Source: an uncultured Flavobacteriaceae bacterium
GTDB lineage: Bacteria; Bacteroidota; Bacteroidia; Flavobacteriales; Flavobacteriaceae
Direction of reading: 5' to 3'
Length of the DNA: 64,000 nt
Assembly: GCA_947493535.1 (NCBI GenBank)
Contig: CANLRK010000004.1
Coordinates: forward strand, 98,950-162,949
A model generated the notes under the pieces. The model was given only the letters and a program-made list of their open reading frames with translations, did no database searches and was not told where the DNA came from. Below are positions 1 through 10,700 of the stretch, one piece after another (the first letter of the stretch is position 1; each line of letters begins with the position of its first letter). The position numbers and the translations under genes were made by a program.

Positions 1-2
1 TT

Positions 3-383
3 TTAAAAGTCTCTAGTAATAAAAGAATCTTTCATTATATCGTATACATATCCTCCTTCTACTAAAACAATAAAAATAAGATACATAATTAAGAAAACTC
101 CTGTCCATACTACAGCTCTTCTAAACCATTTTTTCTCACCATCCATATGCATGAATGCCCAAGTAATGTAATATGCTTTGTAGATAGTTAGTATTATGAA
201 AATCCAGTTAAGTAGTTTCATTCCCACAAATCTATTATGTGTTAATGATTCAGGTTTTATAATACCTAAAATAACTTCAATTATTGTTACCGCAGACAAT
301 AACCAAAATACTAACCAAATTTTATTAACGTTGTTCTTTGGTTTTAATAATCCGAAAAAGAAAGGTTTAATTTCGTGTCCCAT
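3..383 (-). CDS. Cytochrome c oxidase subunit IV-like membrane protein
   Basis: Small membrane protein with hydrophobic segments, directly downstream of two CoxIII genes; ORF 126 aa. Confidence 0.75.
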   Translation of the reverse strand: MGHEIKPFFFGLLKPKNNVNKIWLVFWLLSAVTIIEVILGIIKPESLTHNRFVGMKLLNWIFIILTIYKAYYITWAFMHMDGEKKWFRRAVVWTGVFLIMYLIFIVLVEGGYVYDIMKDSFITRDF

Positions 384-421
384 TGTTCTATACTTTATAT
401 CGTGTTATCGAATTTTATTTT

Positions 422-1396
422 TTAAACTAGGTAGAAGAATGTAAATACAAATACCCACACTAAATCTACGAAGTGCCAGTATAATCCAACTTTTTCAACC
501 ATTTCATACTGCCCTCTTTTTTCGTAAGTTCCTAAAATTACATTAATAAAAATAATAATATTGATTACGATTCCCGAGAATACGTGAAATCCGTGAAACC
601 CAGTAATAAAGAAAAAGAAGTCCGCAAATAATGGGTGACCATATTCATTTTCTACTAAGTTAGCTCCTTCTATAGTTTTAACTCCTAATTTTAATTTTTC
701 TATTGAAGCCTCTCTACTCAACACTGTTTTCTCTCCTGCTTCAGTTAACTCTTGTGTTCTTACTCTTAAATCAGGTCTTGCAGCAAATGATGTAATTACA
801 TCTTTCATAGCGTATGGTGATAAGCTACCTTCTTTCACACTCCATAAACCTGTACTTGCAGTATGCTGTACTCTATCTGTTGCTGTTTTTACAACAAATG
901 TATTCATAGGCACTCGTTTTCCATCAGCATCTGTAAATTGTAATAAAGAACCTGACTTTGTTTTTACGGCACCATACCCTCCATTAATAAAGTTTTTCCA
1001 TTCCCAAGCTTGTGAGCCAACGAATATCATACCTCCAATAATAGTTAAAAACATATAAGTAATAACCTTATTCTTTTTCATATGATGTCCTGCATCTACA
1101 GCTAATACCATAGTTACAGATGAGAAAATAAGAATAAAAGTCATTAACGCTACATAATACATTGGCGCATCTACACCGTGTAAAAAAGGAAAGTGATTAA
1201 ACACCTCATCGGCTATTGGCCATTCTTGTATAAATTTAAATCTAGAAAATCCGTAAGCAACAATGAAACCTGAGAATGTTAAGGCATCAGACAAAATGAA
1301 AAACCACATCATCATTTTACCATAACTTATCCCAAAAGGTTTACCGAAACCTTTACTTGTATCATGTCCAGAATTTACAGCTACTGTAGCTCCCAT
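422..1396 (-). CDS. Cytochrome c oxidase subunit III (heme-copper oxidase) with large internal insertion
   Basis: CoxIII motifs such as GFHGFHVFSG and YWHFVDLVWVFVF; 324 aa. Confidence 0.9.
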   Translation of the reverse strand: MGATVAVNSGHDTSKGFGKPFGISYGKMMMWFFILSDALTFSGFIVAYGFSRFKFIQEWPIADEVFNHFPFLHGVDAPMYYVALMTFILIFSSVTMVLAVDAGHHMKKNKVITYMFLTIIGGMIFVGSQAWEWKNFINGGYGAVKTKSGSLLQFTDADGKRVPMNTFVVKTATDRVQHTASTGLWSVKEGSLSPYAMKDVITSFAARPDLRVRTQELTEAGEKTVLSREASIEKLKLGVKTIEGANLVENEYGHPLFADFFFFITGFHGFHVFSGIVINIIIFINVILGTYEKRGQYEMVEKVGLYWHFVDLVWVFVFTFFYLV

Positions 1397-1459
1397 ACTA
1401 TATTATATTGAATTATAAATTATATATATTTTACAAAGAAACAAAAATAAGTATTTTTA

Positions 1460-2044
1460 TTATCTAACGAAATAGAAAAACAAAAACAAATACACCCACA
1501 GGAAATCTAAAAAATGCCAAAACATCACACCTAGCTCTAATCCAAGTGTTTGCCCGTTATTGTAACGTTGTTTATAATGGTTATAAATTACCACTAAAAG
1601 CACTATTACTCCTGAAAATAAGTGTGCTAAGTGCAACGCTACAAGCACATAAATAAAAGAAATTACCACATTACTTGTCGGTCCCGTAAAATTATAGCCA
1701 AACTCAGTAACAATATATGAAAACCCTTCCCATTGCAACCATATAAAAGCAAGCCCTAATACCAAAGTGCTTAATAGCATTATTAAACCTAGTCTGTGTT
1801 GTTCATTTTTAATAGCTCTTTTAGCTAAATGTATGGTTATACTACTCAAAAGAATTGCTATAGTACTCCATAACAACATTGGAGGAAGCTCAAAATCTTT
1901 TAACCAATCTGGCCTTGAACTACTCACCAAGTATGCACTCGTTAATCCCGCAAAGGTCATTGTCATGCTTACCATTGCGAACCATAACATGGTTTTTTTT
2001 GCTCTTGCTATTTTTTCAACTTCAGTTCCTTGAGTTAAATCCAT
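1460..2044 (-). CDS. Cytochrome c oxidase subunit III, short paralogue
   Basis: HLAHLFSG and FWHFLDFLWVYLF motifs; adjacent to the second CoxIII. Confidence 0.9.
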   Translation of the reverse strand: MDLTQGTEVEKIARAKKTMLWFAMVSMTMTFAGLTSAYLVSSSRPDWLKDFELPPMLLWSTIAILLSSITIHLAKRAIKNEQHRLGLIMLLSTLVLGLAFIWLQWEGFSYIVTEFGYNFTGPTSNVVISFIYVLVALHLAHLFSGVIVLLVVIYNHYKQRYNNGQTLGLELGVMFWHFLDFLWVYLFLFFYFVR

Positions 2045-2050
2045 TTATTT

Positions 2051-2947
2051 TTATTGTAAAAATTTATCAATTACATATACTATTTGCACCAAGGTAATAT
2101 ATGACACACTTGCCAACATGAGTTGTCTTGCTGTTTTAGCATCCATTTTTTTATAAAGCAATATCGCATAATATAACATCCCTAGCCCTAATAGAAATAC
2201 TATAACTGCTGCAGGCACCGATAATTTTAGCGCTCCAGTAAAGCCAAACACCGGAATTATTGATGCCACTATTGTCCATACCGTATATAAGATTGTTTGC
2301 GAAGCAGTACTTTTATCTCGCTTACCCGTAGGCAACATAAAAAATCCAGCCTTTTCATAATCTTCATACAAAAACCACCCAATTGCCCAAAAATGAGGGA
2401 ATTGCCATAAAAATTGCATTAGAAATAAAGTTCCTGGTTCAATTCCAAAATCATTTGTAGCTGCTACCCAACCTAACATAAAAGGAATAGCCCCCGGAAA
2501 AGCCCCTACAAAAACAGCCAGTGGTGTTTTAGTTTTAAGCGGTGTATACAAACTTACATACATAAAGATAGATATTGCCCCAAACATAGCCGATTTCGGA
2601 TTAATCATATACAACACCACCAAACCAACAATAGTAAGTATTGTTGCAATTACAAAAGCTGCTTTAACAGATATTGTTCCTGAAGGAATCGGTCTGTTTT
2701 TAGTCCTATCCATCAATTTATCTAAATCTCTCTCAATTATTTGATTGTATGCATTTGAAGCCCCTACCATACAATACCCCCCTATCGCTAACATGATTAA
2801 TATTACAAAATCAACCTCTCTTCCTACCGCAATTAAATATCCTGCAATAGCTGAAAAAACAACACTTAAGGCTAAACGGTGCTTTGTAATAGCTTTAAAA
2901 TCTGCAAATAGATTTCTTTGGGTTTTATTTTCTATTGTTGTGCTCAA
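2051..2947 (-). CDS. ctaB: Protoheme IX farnesyltransferase
   Basis: UbiA-family motif NAYNQIIERDLDKLMDRTKNRPIPSG; next to cox genes. Confidence 0.95.
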   Translation of the reverse strand: MSTTIENKTQRNLFADFKAITKHRLALSVVFSAIAGYLIAVGREVDFVILIMLAIGGYCMVGASNAYNQIIERDLDKLMDRTKNRPIPSGTISVKAAFVIATILTIVGLVVLYMINPKSAMFGAISIFMYVSLYTPLKTKTPLAVFVGAFPGAIPFMLGWVAATNDFGIEPGTLFLMQFLWQFPHFWAIGWFLYEDYEKAGFFMLPTGKRDKSTASQTILYTVWTIVASIIPVFGFTGALKLSVPAAVIVFLLGLGMLYYAILLYKKMDAKTARQLMLASVSYITLVQIVYVIDKFLQ

Positions 2948-2993
2948 CGATATGCTCTTAAAATTGACGGCAAAATTACTGTTTTTTATCGAA

Positions 2994-5078
2994 TTAATAA
3001 TCAGAATAATTATTAAACAAATCTGTACGGAATCCTAAATTGAACCATGTGGTGTTCTTTTCGAAATCTGCTGGCACATTTTCAGGAGAAAAACTACGTT
3101 GTGTAACATTTATAAAAGCTTTCAAGTTTGTAGCTGGATTTACTAAATACCCTGCTTGCAAATCAGCAATAATCACATTAGTTGTATTTCCTTGCAATAA
3201 AGAAATCCCATTATCAGAAGGTCTTAAATCATTATTTATAAAAATATCACCACCGTAACTTACTCCATCACCAGTATCCAAACCTCGTTGCCCATAAATT
3301 AATTTCGCCATACCATACCAGCGTTTATAATTATAATGAGCTATACCAATAAACTCTCTAAAATTAGCTCCCCACAAATGCGCCATAGACTGGTTGTTAT
3401 GCCCATAGTTTAACAGCAATTCATCATGCGAATAAGTGTATGGACGTACTTGGTTATATTCTGCTTGTAACATCAAATTTTTTACATTAAAAGCATTGTA
3501 ATATTTCACCCCTAGCTGATATCCTAACTTATTTTTCCAGCTTTGCTCACCTCCAAAAATATCTTTCGATGAAAATTCGTCAATTATTAACTGTCCGTAA
3601 GCATTAATTTTGTCTGAAAATTTATATTTACCGCTTAACCCTATTAAAGCGTTTCCTGCTCTAGAACCTGTTGAAAACTCAATAGCTCTATAAAAAATTA
3701 CTGGATTCAGGTAATTTACATCAAAACCTCTATTATTGTCATTAGACCATAAAACAGATTCAAAAAAACCTACATTGAATTTTTTAGTAACATTCCAACT
3801 TAAAAAATGAGTTGCCATATATTTACTTCCGTAAGCTCCATCTACAGTAGCTTCAGGTCGTACATCTTTTAACCACATCCATGTATTTGTATACTTAATT
3901 TTCCAAAAAGATGTATTTAATTTTAAGTACGGATGCGGACTAGCAACATCACTAATAAATAACGAACGGTAACCATCCCCTATAAAATTTTTCCCATGTC
4001 CGAATTGCGCATTAAAGTTTTTACTAGCACGATACGAAATATACCCTTCAGCAATAGGATAATCATACGCATCATCGCCATGTTCTTTCGCTATACCTCT
4101 ACCTGGGACAATAGCTGGATTTCCCCCATCAGGCTTTATACTTTCTGCATAAGCATTTACATAATCTGCAAAACGTCCTTGACTTTCAAAAACACTTGCT
4201 GAGAAGTTTATTTTTTTCCCAATACCACCTTGCACATTAATTGCACGGGTATTATTATAGGTATATGACAATTCACTTTGAACATCCTTTCCTAGCTGCA
4301 AATCAGCTACAATATCTGCAGTAAACCAATAACTATTTCCTTGAAACTCTACCAAATGTTCATTCCAAAACTTTCTTCCAAACCAACTCGATTTATCTTT
4401 CTTCAAATTCGCTTGATGCACCTCAAAATCATAATATTTTGACACATCACTATAGTTATACGGTTTAACTGCAGTGTGAGAGTTTGTTCCTACTACATTG
4501 ATATTATAATCAAACTTAGCATAATTCTGGTGGGAGAATGGTATGTTTAAACCGCTCTTATATTTGTTAATTACTGCATTTCCTAAGTTTACAAGACTAT
4601 CATATTCCATAGCTGCTGCTTCTAACTTATTTTTTGGCTTTTTAGCATTCTTAGCATCTATTTCAGTTGTAACCCATGTTAGAGATGGTAATTTTATTTG
4701 CATTGCATACTGTGTATATACAGCCTTACCATCATAGGTAGCTGGTGCAATTACCGGAAACTGTTCAAATGTTTTTTCAACTTGATCTTTTAATTCTGCA
4801 TAAGCCGCTTTAGTATAAATAATCTTAAACGCCCCTTCTTCCGTTACTTCAAATAAAATATTCATACTCCCTTCGTACTTGTCTGTAGTAACTATTTCAG
4901 GTAACTTAAAGTGCTCTAGAAATTCTTTTTGAACTTCTTCTTTAAAACATTTCGGCAATTCCCCTATTTCTACAGAGGTACACGCTTCAAAAACAGGATA
5001 CTTTTCATAAACACTTGTTATTTGACCTTGGCTAAAAAAACTAATAAAACAACAAAGTACAATTATAAAATATTTCAT
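2994..5078 (-). CDS. remB: Gliding motility protein RemB-like / outer-membrane capsule-assembly-type barrel; start trimmed to MKYFIIVL
   Basis: Signal peptide MKYFIIVLCCFISFFSQGQ, FNAQFGHGKNFIGDGYRSLFISD barrel segment, C-terminal GFRTDLFNNYSDY. Confidence 0.75.
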   Translation of the reverse strand: MKYFIIVLCCFISFFSQGQITSVYEKYPVFEACTSVEIGELPKCFKEEVQKEFLEHFKLPEIVTTDKYEGSMNILFEVTEEGAFKIIYTKAAYAELKDQVEKTFEQFPVIAPATYDGKAVYTQYAMQIKLPSLTWVTTEIDAKNAKKPKNKLEAAAMEYDSLVNLGNAVINKYKSGLNIPFSHQNYAKFDYNINVVGTNSHTAVKPYNYSDVSKYYDFEVHQANLKKDKSSWFGRKFWNEHLVEFQGNSYWFTADIVADLQLGKDVQSELSYTYNNTRAINVQGGIGKKINFSASVFESQGRFADYVNAYAESIKPDGGNPAIVPGRGIAKEHGDDAYDYPIAEGYISYRASKNFNAQFGHGKNFIGDGYRSLFISDVASPHPYLKLNTSFWKIKYTNTWMWLKDVRPEATVDGAYGSKYMATHFLSWNVTKKFNVGFFESVLWSNDNNRGFDVNYLNPVIFYRAIEFSTGSRAGNALIGLSGKYKFSDKINAYGQLIIDEFSSKDIFGGEQSWKNKLGYQLGVKYYNAFNVKNLMLQAEYNQVRPYTYSHDELLLNYGHNNQSMAHLWGANFREFIGIAHYNYKRWYGMAKLIYGQRGLDTGDGVSYGGDIFINNDLRPSDNGISLLQGNTTNVIIADLQAGYLVNPATNLKAFINVTQRSFSPENVPADFEKNTTWFNLGFRTDLFNNYSDY

Positions 5079-5138
5079 GTGCAGTAATTTATAGCTGCGA
5101 AAATACAATAAATACTTATTATGAGCTTTTTAGGCATA

Positions 5139-5167
5139 AAAAAATCCTGTCAAAAACAGGATTCTTT
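5139..5167 (-). terminator. Rho-independent terminator of the downstream-most tonB
   Basis: Perfect 8-bp stem AATCCTGT/ACAGGATT with T-run on the minus strand. Confidence 0.8.
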
Positions 5168-5184
5168 TATACTTTAAACAACAA

Positions 5185-5964
5185 TTACTGTACTTCAAAA
5201 ATTATTGGTAGCGCATAACTTACATTTACTGTTTTATAACCTTGTTTTGCTGGGGTCATTTGCGGTAGGGCCTTAACTGCCTTAACTGCTTCTGCTTCTA
5301 GTTTCGGATGCGGAGCCCTTGCTTTTACGTTTACCACATTTCCTTGGTTATTTATCACAAAAGTTACCGTTATCTTTTGCCTACCTGTAATACCATTGTC
5401 TACAGCAATATCTGCATCAAACTTTTTGTTGATTATTCTAGCAATTTTTTTTGAAAAACACTCAAACTGTTCCTCTTTATCAGTTAATTTTTCACAACCC
5501 GGAAAAACAGGCAATTCACTTACTAACGATACTGGATACGTGTCTATTTCAGGATCTTCATCAATAACACGAACTTGATTAACTTTTGGTGCTTCATCTA
5601 CTACAGCAATGGGGACATCTACAATTGTTTCTACAACAGGAACATCGTTATCAACCATAGTTGGATTAGTAAGATCTGGCCTTAACGTCTCTATATTAGG
5701 CGCTACTTCCTTTTTAGGTATTAACTCTTCTATTATATAGTCAATAGGTGTATTTGCTACCTCTATTTCCTCTTGAAGTATAATTTTTTGAGCCATTTGA
5801 TTTTTTTTCTCAAATTTCAACTGAAAAACACCAAAACTAATAAACAAGGCTAAGATTAACCCTATTTGAAAATAGAGCCCATTGTTTTTTCGTAAATTTG
5901 CTTGATGTTTCTTTTCTCTGAGAGATAGTTTTACTGTTTTCTTTTTAGGAATGTGTAATTTCAT
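5185..5964 (-). CDS. tonB: Energy transducer TonB
   Basis: N-terminal TM, C-terminal TonB domain TGRQKITVTFVINNQGNVVNVKARAPHPKLEAEAVKAVKALPQMTPAKQ. Confidence 0.9.
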   Translation of the reverse strand: MKLHIPKKKTVKLSLREKKHQANLRKNNGLYFQIGLILALFISFGVFQLKFEKKNQMAQKIILQEEIEVANTPIDYIIEELIPKKEVAPNIETLRPDLTNPTMVDNDVPVVETIVDVPIAVVDEAPKVNQVRVIDEDPEIDTYPVSLVSELPVFPGCEKLTDKEEQFECFSKKIARIINKKFDADIAVDNGITGRQKITVTFVINNQGNVVNVKARAPHPKLEAEAVKAVKALPQMTPAKQGYKTVNVSYALPIIFEVQ

Positions 5965-6074
5965 AATGTATGGTTTTAGTTAAACATATACTATTTGGTT
6001 CCTTAATAAAACAGCGCCAACTTTTTATTTAAAAAAACCTAATAGTAACGGAAATACACACAAGAAACATACCA

Positions 6075-6107
6075 AAAAAAATCCCGAGCAATTGCTCGGG
6101 ATTTTTA
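6075..6107 (-). terminator. Rho-independent terminator
   Basis: 22-nt perfect palindrome ATCCCGAGCAATTGCTCGGGAT flanked by A and T runs, 3' of the second tonB. Confidence 0.85.
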
Positions 6108-6128
6108 AGTATTTATGTAATATGACTC

Positions 6129-6851
6129 TTAGTCTTGTACCTGGAAAATAATTGGTAACGAGTAAGGTACTGTTACGTTTTTACCACGTTGTCTACCTGG
6201 TTTCATTTTAGGTAAAGATTTAATCACCTTTTCTGCTTCTTTCTGTAATTCTGGGTGAGGTGCCCTTGCACGTACGCCAGTTATATCACCGTTTTTATCA
6301 ATCTTAAACGCTACTAAAATTCTTTGTCTTCCTGTTAACCCTAAGTCTGACGCTAGTTCGGTATTAAATTTTTTATTTACATACTTAGCTATTTTTTCAG
6401 ACATACACTTTTTACGGTCCGCATTATTCTTTTTATTCTCGCAACCAGGAAAAACAGGTACGTTTTCAATAATTTGGAAAGGAACCTCTACATCTTCTTC
6501 TACCTCTTCTACTTCAACTTCCTCTACTTCTACAATTTCTTCAGCCTCATCTGTTTCAGTAGATTCGATTACTGTTTCTTCAATTTCTTCTTCATCTTCA
6601 ACAATTTCAATCACCTCTGGCGCCGCTGGTGGTGGCGGTGGCGGTGGCGGTGTTTGCATAATTTCTGTCATTGGAATTTCCTCGTCATCCAAATCACCCA
6701 TATCAATTGAGGCAATATCAAAATCTACTTTATCGTATGTTTTATGATTAATTCCTAAATAAGTAATTAACATTACAGCCGCAATACCAACAGCGTAGTA
6801 AAATGCGCTGTTCTTTTTGATATCCGCTTTTGGGTTTTTCTTTAATTCCAT
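6129..6851 (-). CDS. tonB: Energy transducer TonB, polyproline and Glu/Val-rich linker
   Basis: TGRQRILVAFKIDKNGDITGVRARAPHPELQKEAEKVIKSLPKMKPGRQ; PPPPPPPP. Confidence 0.9.
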   Translation of the reverse strand: MELKKNPKADIKKNSAFYYAVGIAAVMLITYLGINHKTYDKVDFDIASIDMGDLDDEEIPMTEIMQTPPPPPPPPAAPEVIEIVEDEEEIEETVIESTETDEAEEIVEVEEVEVEEVEEDVEVPFQIIENVPVFPGCENKKNNADRKKCMSEKIAKYVNKKFNTELASDLGLTGRQRILVAFKIDKNGDITGVRARAPHPELQKEAEKVIKSLPKMKPGRQRGKNVTVPYSLPIIFQVQD

Positions 6852-6905
6852 TATACTATAAATTTATAAGTTGCTAAATTAACCAAATATTAGTGAAATA
6901 CACAA

Positions 6906-7298
6906 CTATTTAATTGAATTTAACGGCAAGTGTTTTTTTACTTGATATAAAAATAATGCTGCAATAATTATGCCGACACCATTAGCCATTACATCTTTAA
7001 CATCTCCTGAACGTGCTGTAACAGTAAACTCTTGTGCAAACTCTAGTATTATCCCTAATACAAATGCAACTATTGATGCTTTTAATAAAGCTTTAGGAAA
7101 GGATTTACTAAAACCTCTACTCCTGAAAGCTATAAACCAAATTAAAGTGCAAAAAAAGTAAATTCCTATATGAACCAACTTATCTGCATGTGATATATTA
7201 ACTTGAACTGGCCTTTTAATTTTAACTAAGCTTACAGTAATTACTAACACTGTATATAGCCCCGCTAAAACAAACCATTTATTTCTTTTAAGCACCAA
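6906..7298 (-). CDS. VanZ family protein
   Basis: Small polytopic protein, [16 protein letters not shown] and [24 protein letters not shown] motifs. Confidence 0.85.
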   Translation of the reverse strand: MVLKRNKWFVLAGLYTVLVITVSLVKIKRPVQVNISHADKLVHIGIYFFCTLIWFIAFRSRGFSKSFPKALLKASIVAFVLGIILEFAQEFTVTARSGDVKDVMANGVGIIIAALFLYQVKKHLPLNSIK

Positions 7299-7668
7299 TT
7301 AACTCTTTGTAAGCTTCAGCTGAAAGTAATTCATCTAGCTGACTCATGTCTGAAGCCTTAACTTTAACCATCCAACCTTCACCATAAGGATCAGAGTTTA
7401 CACTTTCTGGCTCATCTTCTAAAGTCTCATTAAACTCGATAATCTCTCCAGCTACTGGTAAAAACAAATCAGACACTGTCTTAACCGCTTCTACTGTACC
7501 AAAAACCTCTTCTTGCTCTAAAGTTTCATCTAAAGTATCTACTTCAACATAAACGATATCACCCAATTCTTTTTGGGCAAAATCTGTTATACCAATTGTA
7601 AGTACATCTCCTTCGATTCGTACCCATTCGTGATCTTTAGTATATTTTAATTCTTCTGGAAAATTCAT
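7288..7668 (-). CDS. gcvH: Glycine cleavage system H protein
   Basis: [13 protein letters not shown]...[18 protein letters not shown] lipoyl motif. Confidence 0.97.
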   Translation of the reverse strand: MNFPEELKYTKDHEWVRIEGDVLTIGITDFAQKELGDIVYVEVDTLDETLEQEEVFGTVEAVKTVSDLFLPVAGEIIEFNETLEDEPESVNSDPYGEGWMVKVKASDMSQLDELLSAEAYKELIGA

Positions 7669-7740
7669 TGTATTGTTGTTTAAATTTTATTGATTGCAAA
7701 AATATGGTATTCCCATTTATTTTTTATTGTTCTTCTTATT

Positions 7741-10700
7741 TTAATTTCCAAAATTATATCGTAGTGTAAATCCTCCACGCATAGTTGTTTGCGGAAATGA
7801 GGTAGAAATTACAGAATCTGAAAATGTATAATCAAAATAGAAAAGTGCGGTAAAGTTTTTAGTCATTGCGTAATCAGCTGTAAACTTACCACTCCACAAC
7901 TTTTGCCCTGCAGTTATTTGATTATTAGCTACATCTAAATACCTAACTATGGTTTTATTATCTCTTAAGGAAACATCTGCTTTTATATTTAAATCACCAC
8001 TAAGCGTTTGTTTTTGCCCCAATAAACGAGTTTTAAATTTTAAATCTTTTAAGCGATATCCCAAACCTACAATATATTCTTTTCCTTGAATTTCTGTCAT
8101 TAAACCATTATCAAAACTTAATGACAATGCTCTGTCCTTTCTCATTTCTAAACCAATATTGATTGAGTTTTTCATTTCAAAATCTAATTTCATTAACGGA
8201 CTAAACTGTTCGGTTAAGTTTACATTAGATAGGATTGTTTCATTTTTATAATTCCCTGCTTGATCAATATTATCTGCTGGATTAGCCTGCAACTCTAAAT
8301 TAGTCCTGAACTGATTAACCGTATATCCTGAAGCATAGCCATGTGCCAACGAAAAACGCTTGAAGTTCTTCTTAAACCAAGCCAAGTCCATTAATCCCGT
8401 ATATTTTAACGACCAATTAGGTAATGGCATATCACGGAAAACACCTGTTTTCTCCTTAGAAGCATTTCTTCCAGAATAAGCTGCTAAAAATGACGGCAGC
8501 AATACTTGTTGACTTGTTTTACCATATCCCAACGGGTACCCTTCTGCATCTAAGTTAGCAGGGTTCGTTACATCAATTCCTGCTTGAGTTGCCAAACGAT
8601 TAGCAATAACTTTCCTGTTAGACCTAAAAGCTTCAAATGTTGCTGATTGTGACTCATCACTTTTCTTAAAGGCTGTTTTAATCAGTATTGTAGATATATT
8701 AAAATTACCAGAGGTATTTGGCGTTAATGCCTGGTAAGTTCCATTTAAACCGCTTGCATCAGCGTTGTTAATTTGATAATTTTCGGTATACCTATGTTGA
8801 TACGTTCTATTGGCATTTAAATCAATTTTCAATTTCTTTATAGGCTCCAAATTAGCTGTAATATTTAATTGCCTACTTTTTGTACTTGAATATTGTTCAT
8901 TAAAATCAGGATATAAAGTTAACCACCCTTTTCTGGCCGCTTCATAACGTAAATCGTCGGCCTGAGTACCAAAAGTATACCCAAATGATGGTTTTAAGGT
9001 TCCTATAAACCCAACATCATTAGTGTAACCTGGTATATAACTACCATTGTTTTCGGTATATGTTGCCTGTATTTTCTTTACTGACGTAAGTACATCTACA
9101 CCAAAATTAAACAGTTTATTTGTAAAGTTGGCTTTTGGTTTTTGCTTGCTTTTTGAACGAATTTCCACCAATTGTTCTGACAAATTCTTAATTTTCTTAT
9201 CAACAATCTTTTGTTTACTTTCAGAAAGTGAATCTTTTGCTTTTAAAGCTTCTAGCTTTTTAGTTTTACGTTCCTTTCTAGGACGCAATTTTGCTGCAAA
9301 AGTCTTTTTAAAATTCTTCTTCTCAACACCAATGTACTTGTAAAACTTCTTCATATCCAAAGAAGCATTAAATGTATGAGTTTGTCCGTTTTGTACAGAA
9401 TTCCCAATATTATACACTTGCCCCGTAGGATTACCTAAATCGTCTACTGCTTCAATACTAGTTAATGCATCTGACCCTTTTTGCCATTGGAAATCTCCTG
9501 TATAAGAGTAAGTAGATTTCAAAAAGCTTAACATTGGTAATTTATTTAATGGTAATTCATAATTTAACTGAAATTGTTGTGTATGTCTGTTCGGATCTCC
9601 CGTATCAAAAAATCCATCCCATACAGTGTTGCTATTGTCTATAAGACCAGCTTTAGTGATATAATTTTTTACAATATTATTTCTGGTAGCCGTAAAATTA
9701 AGTTGTAATTTTTTAGTTAGGTTATGGCTAATATTGTACTGCCAATCAAACATATAATTACGCTTATACAGGTCTGGTAAAGGAATACTTCCTACAGCCA
9801 AATCAACATCTCTAAAACGTTGCTTATTATACAAACGCGTATAGTTTGTATTGAAAGATAGGTTAGATGGTAGCAAATTAAAATTAATATCTTTTAATAT
9901 TTTGTAATACTTACTCTTGTTAGTGAATTTTGCCTTTTTTAATGGTTCTATAGGTTTTTGTTGAAATCCGTAACCATAGGTTAAACCTGCTCTTACATTT
10001 TGCTCAAAATAATTTTCCACTTCAAAATCGCGATGGTTTACCTGGTTATAAGAATATGATGCTGTAAAGTTTTCTACATCATAAAACTGTGGTTTCGCAT
10101 CTCCAGTACGTTCTTTACGAACACCTATAAAGTTTATGCTTTTACGTTTTGTATAATCTTCAGCTCTATTTCTGTAAAAATCTTCATTGTCCGGATCTTG
10201 ATCTATAATAGTTTCTAACTCTAAATCTTGATATAGCGGGTCATACTTAGGGGTTATTACCTGCTCTCCAACACCGTAATTAAATGGAATTTTTATTCCC
10301 CATTTTTTTGGTAGAAGCTGCCCAATATTAAGATTTGTTACTACATCATACTGTTTTACATCTTCTCGACTACGCTCATTTGGACCTTGCTCTAAACTAC
10401 CAAAACCAATCGTACTTCTTTTTCCTGAAGCGGAAACTGTGGCAAAATCAGCAACATTTGCGTCGGCACTCAATAAAGCTGCCCAACCACCTTTATTATC
10501 CATATCTGATAAACGAAGTTCGTTAAACCATACTTCTCCTGATATGGTATTTCCCATTGCAGGATCTGTATTGTTTTTAACTCCCAACATTAAATTACGG
10601 ATGTTTCCTAAACTCGGGTTCCCTTTTATCGCAATACGATATTTAGTATTGGGCCCTATAGCTGTGTTTGGTAAACCATCTGCATCAATATTTAGGTACT

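Noticed and set aside
196-444. Plus-strand ORF opposite the cox genes
   Set aside because: Antisense shadow of well-supported CDSs; no recognisable domain. The same applies to most short ORFs listed inside larger genes.
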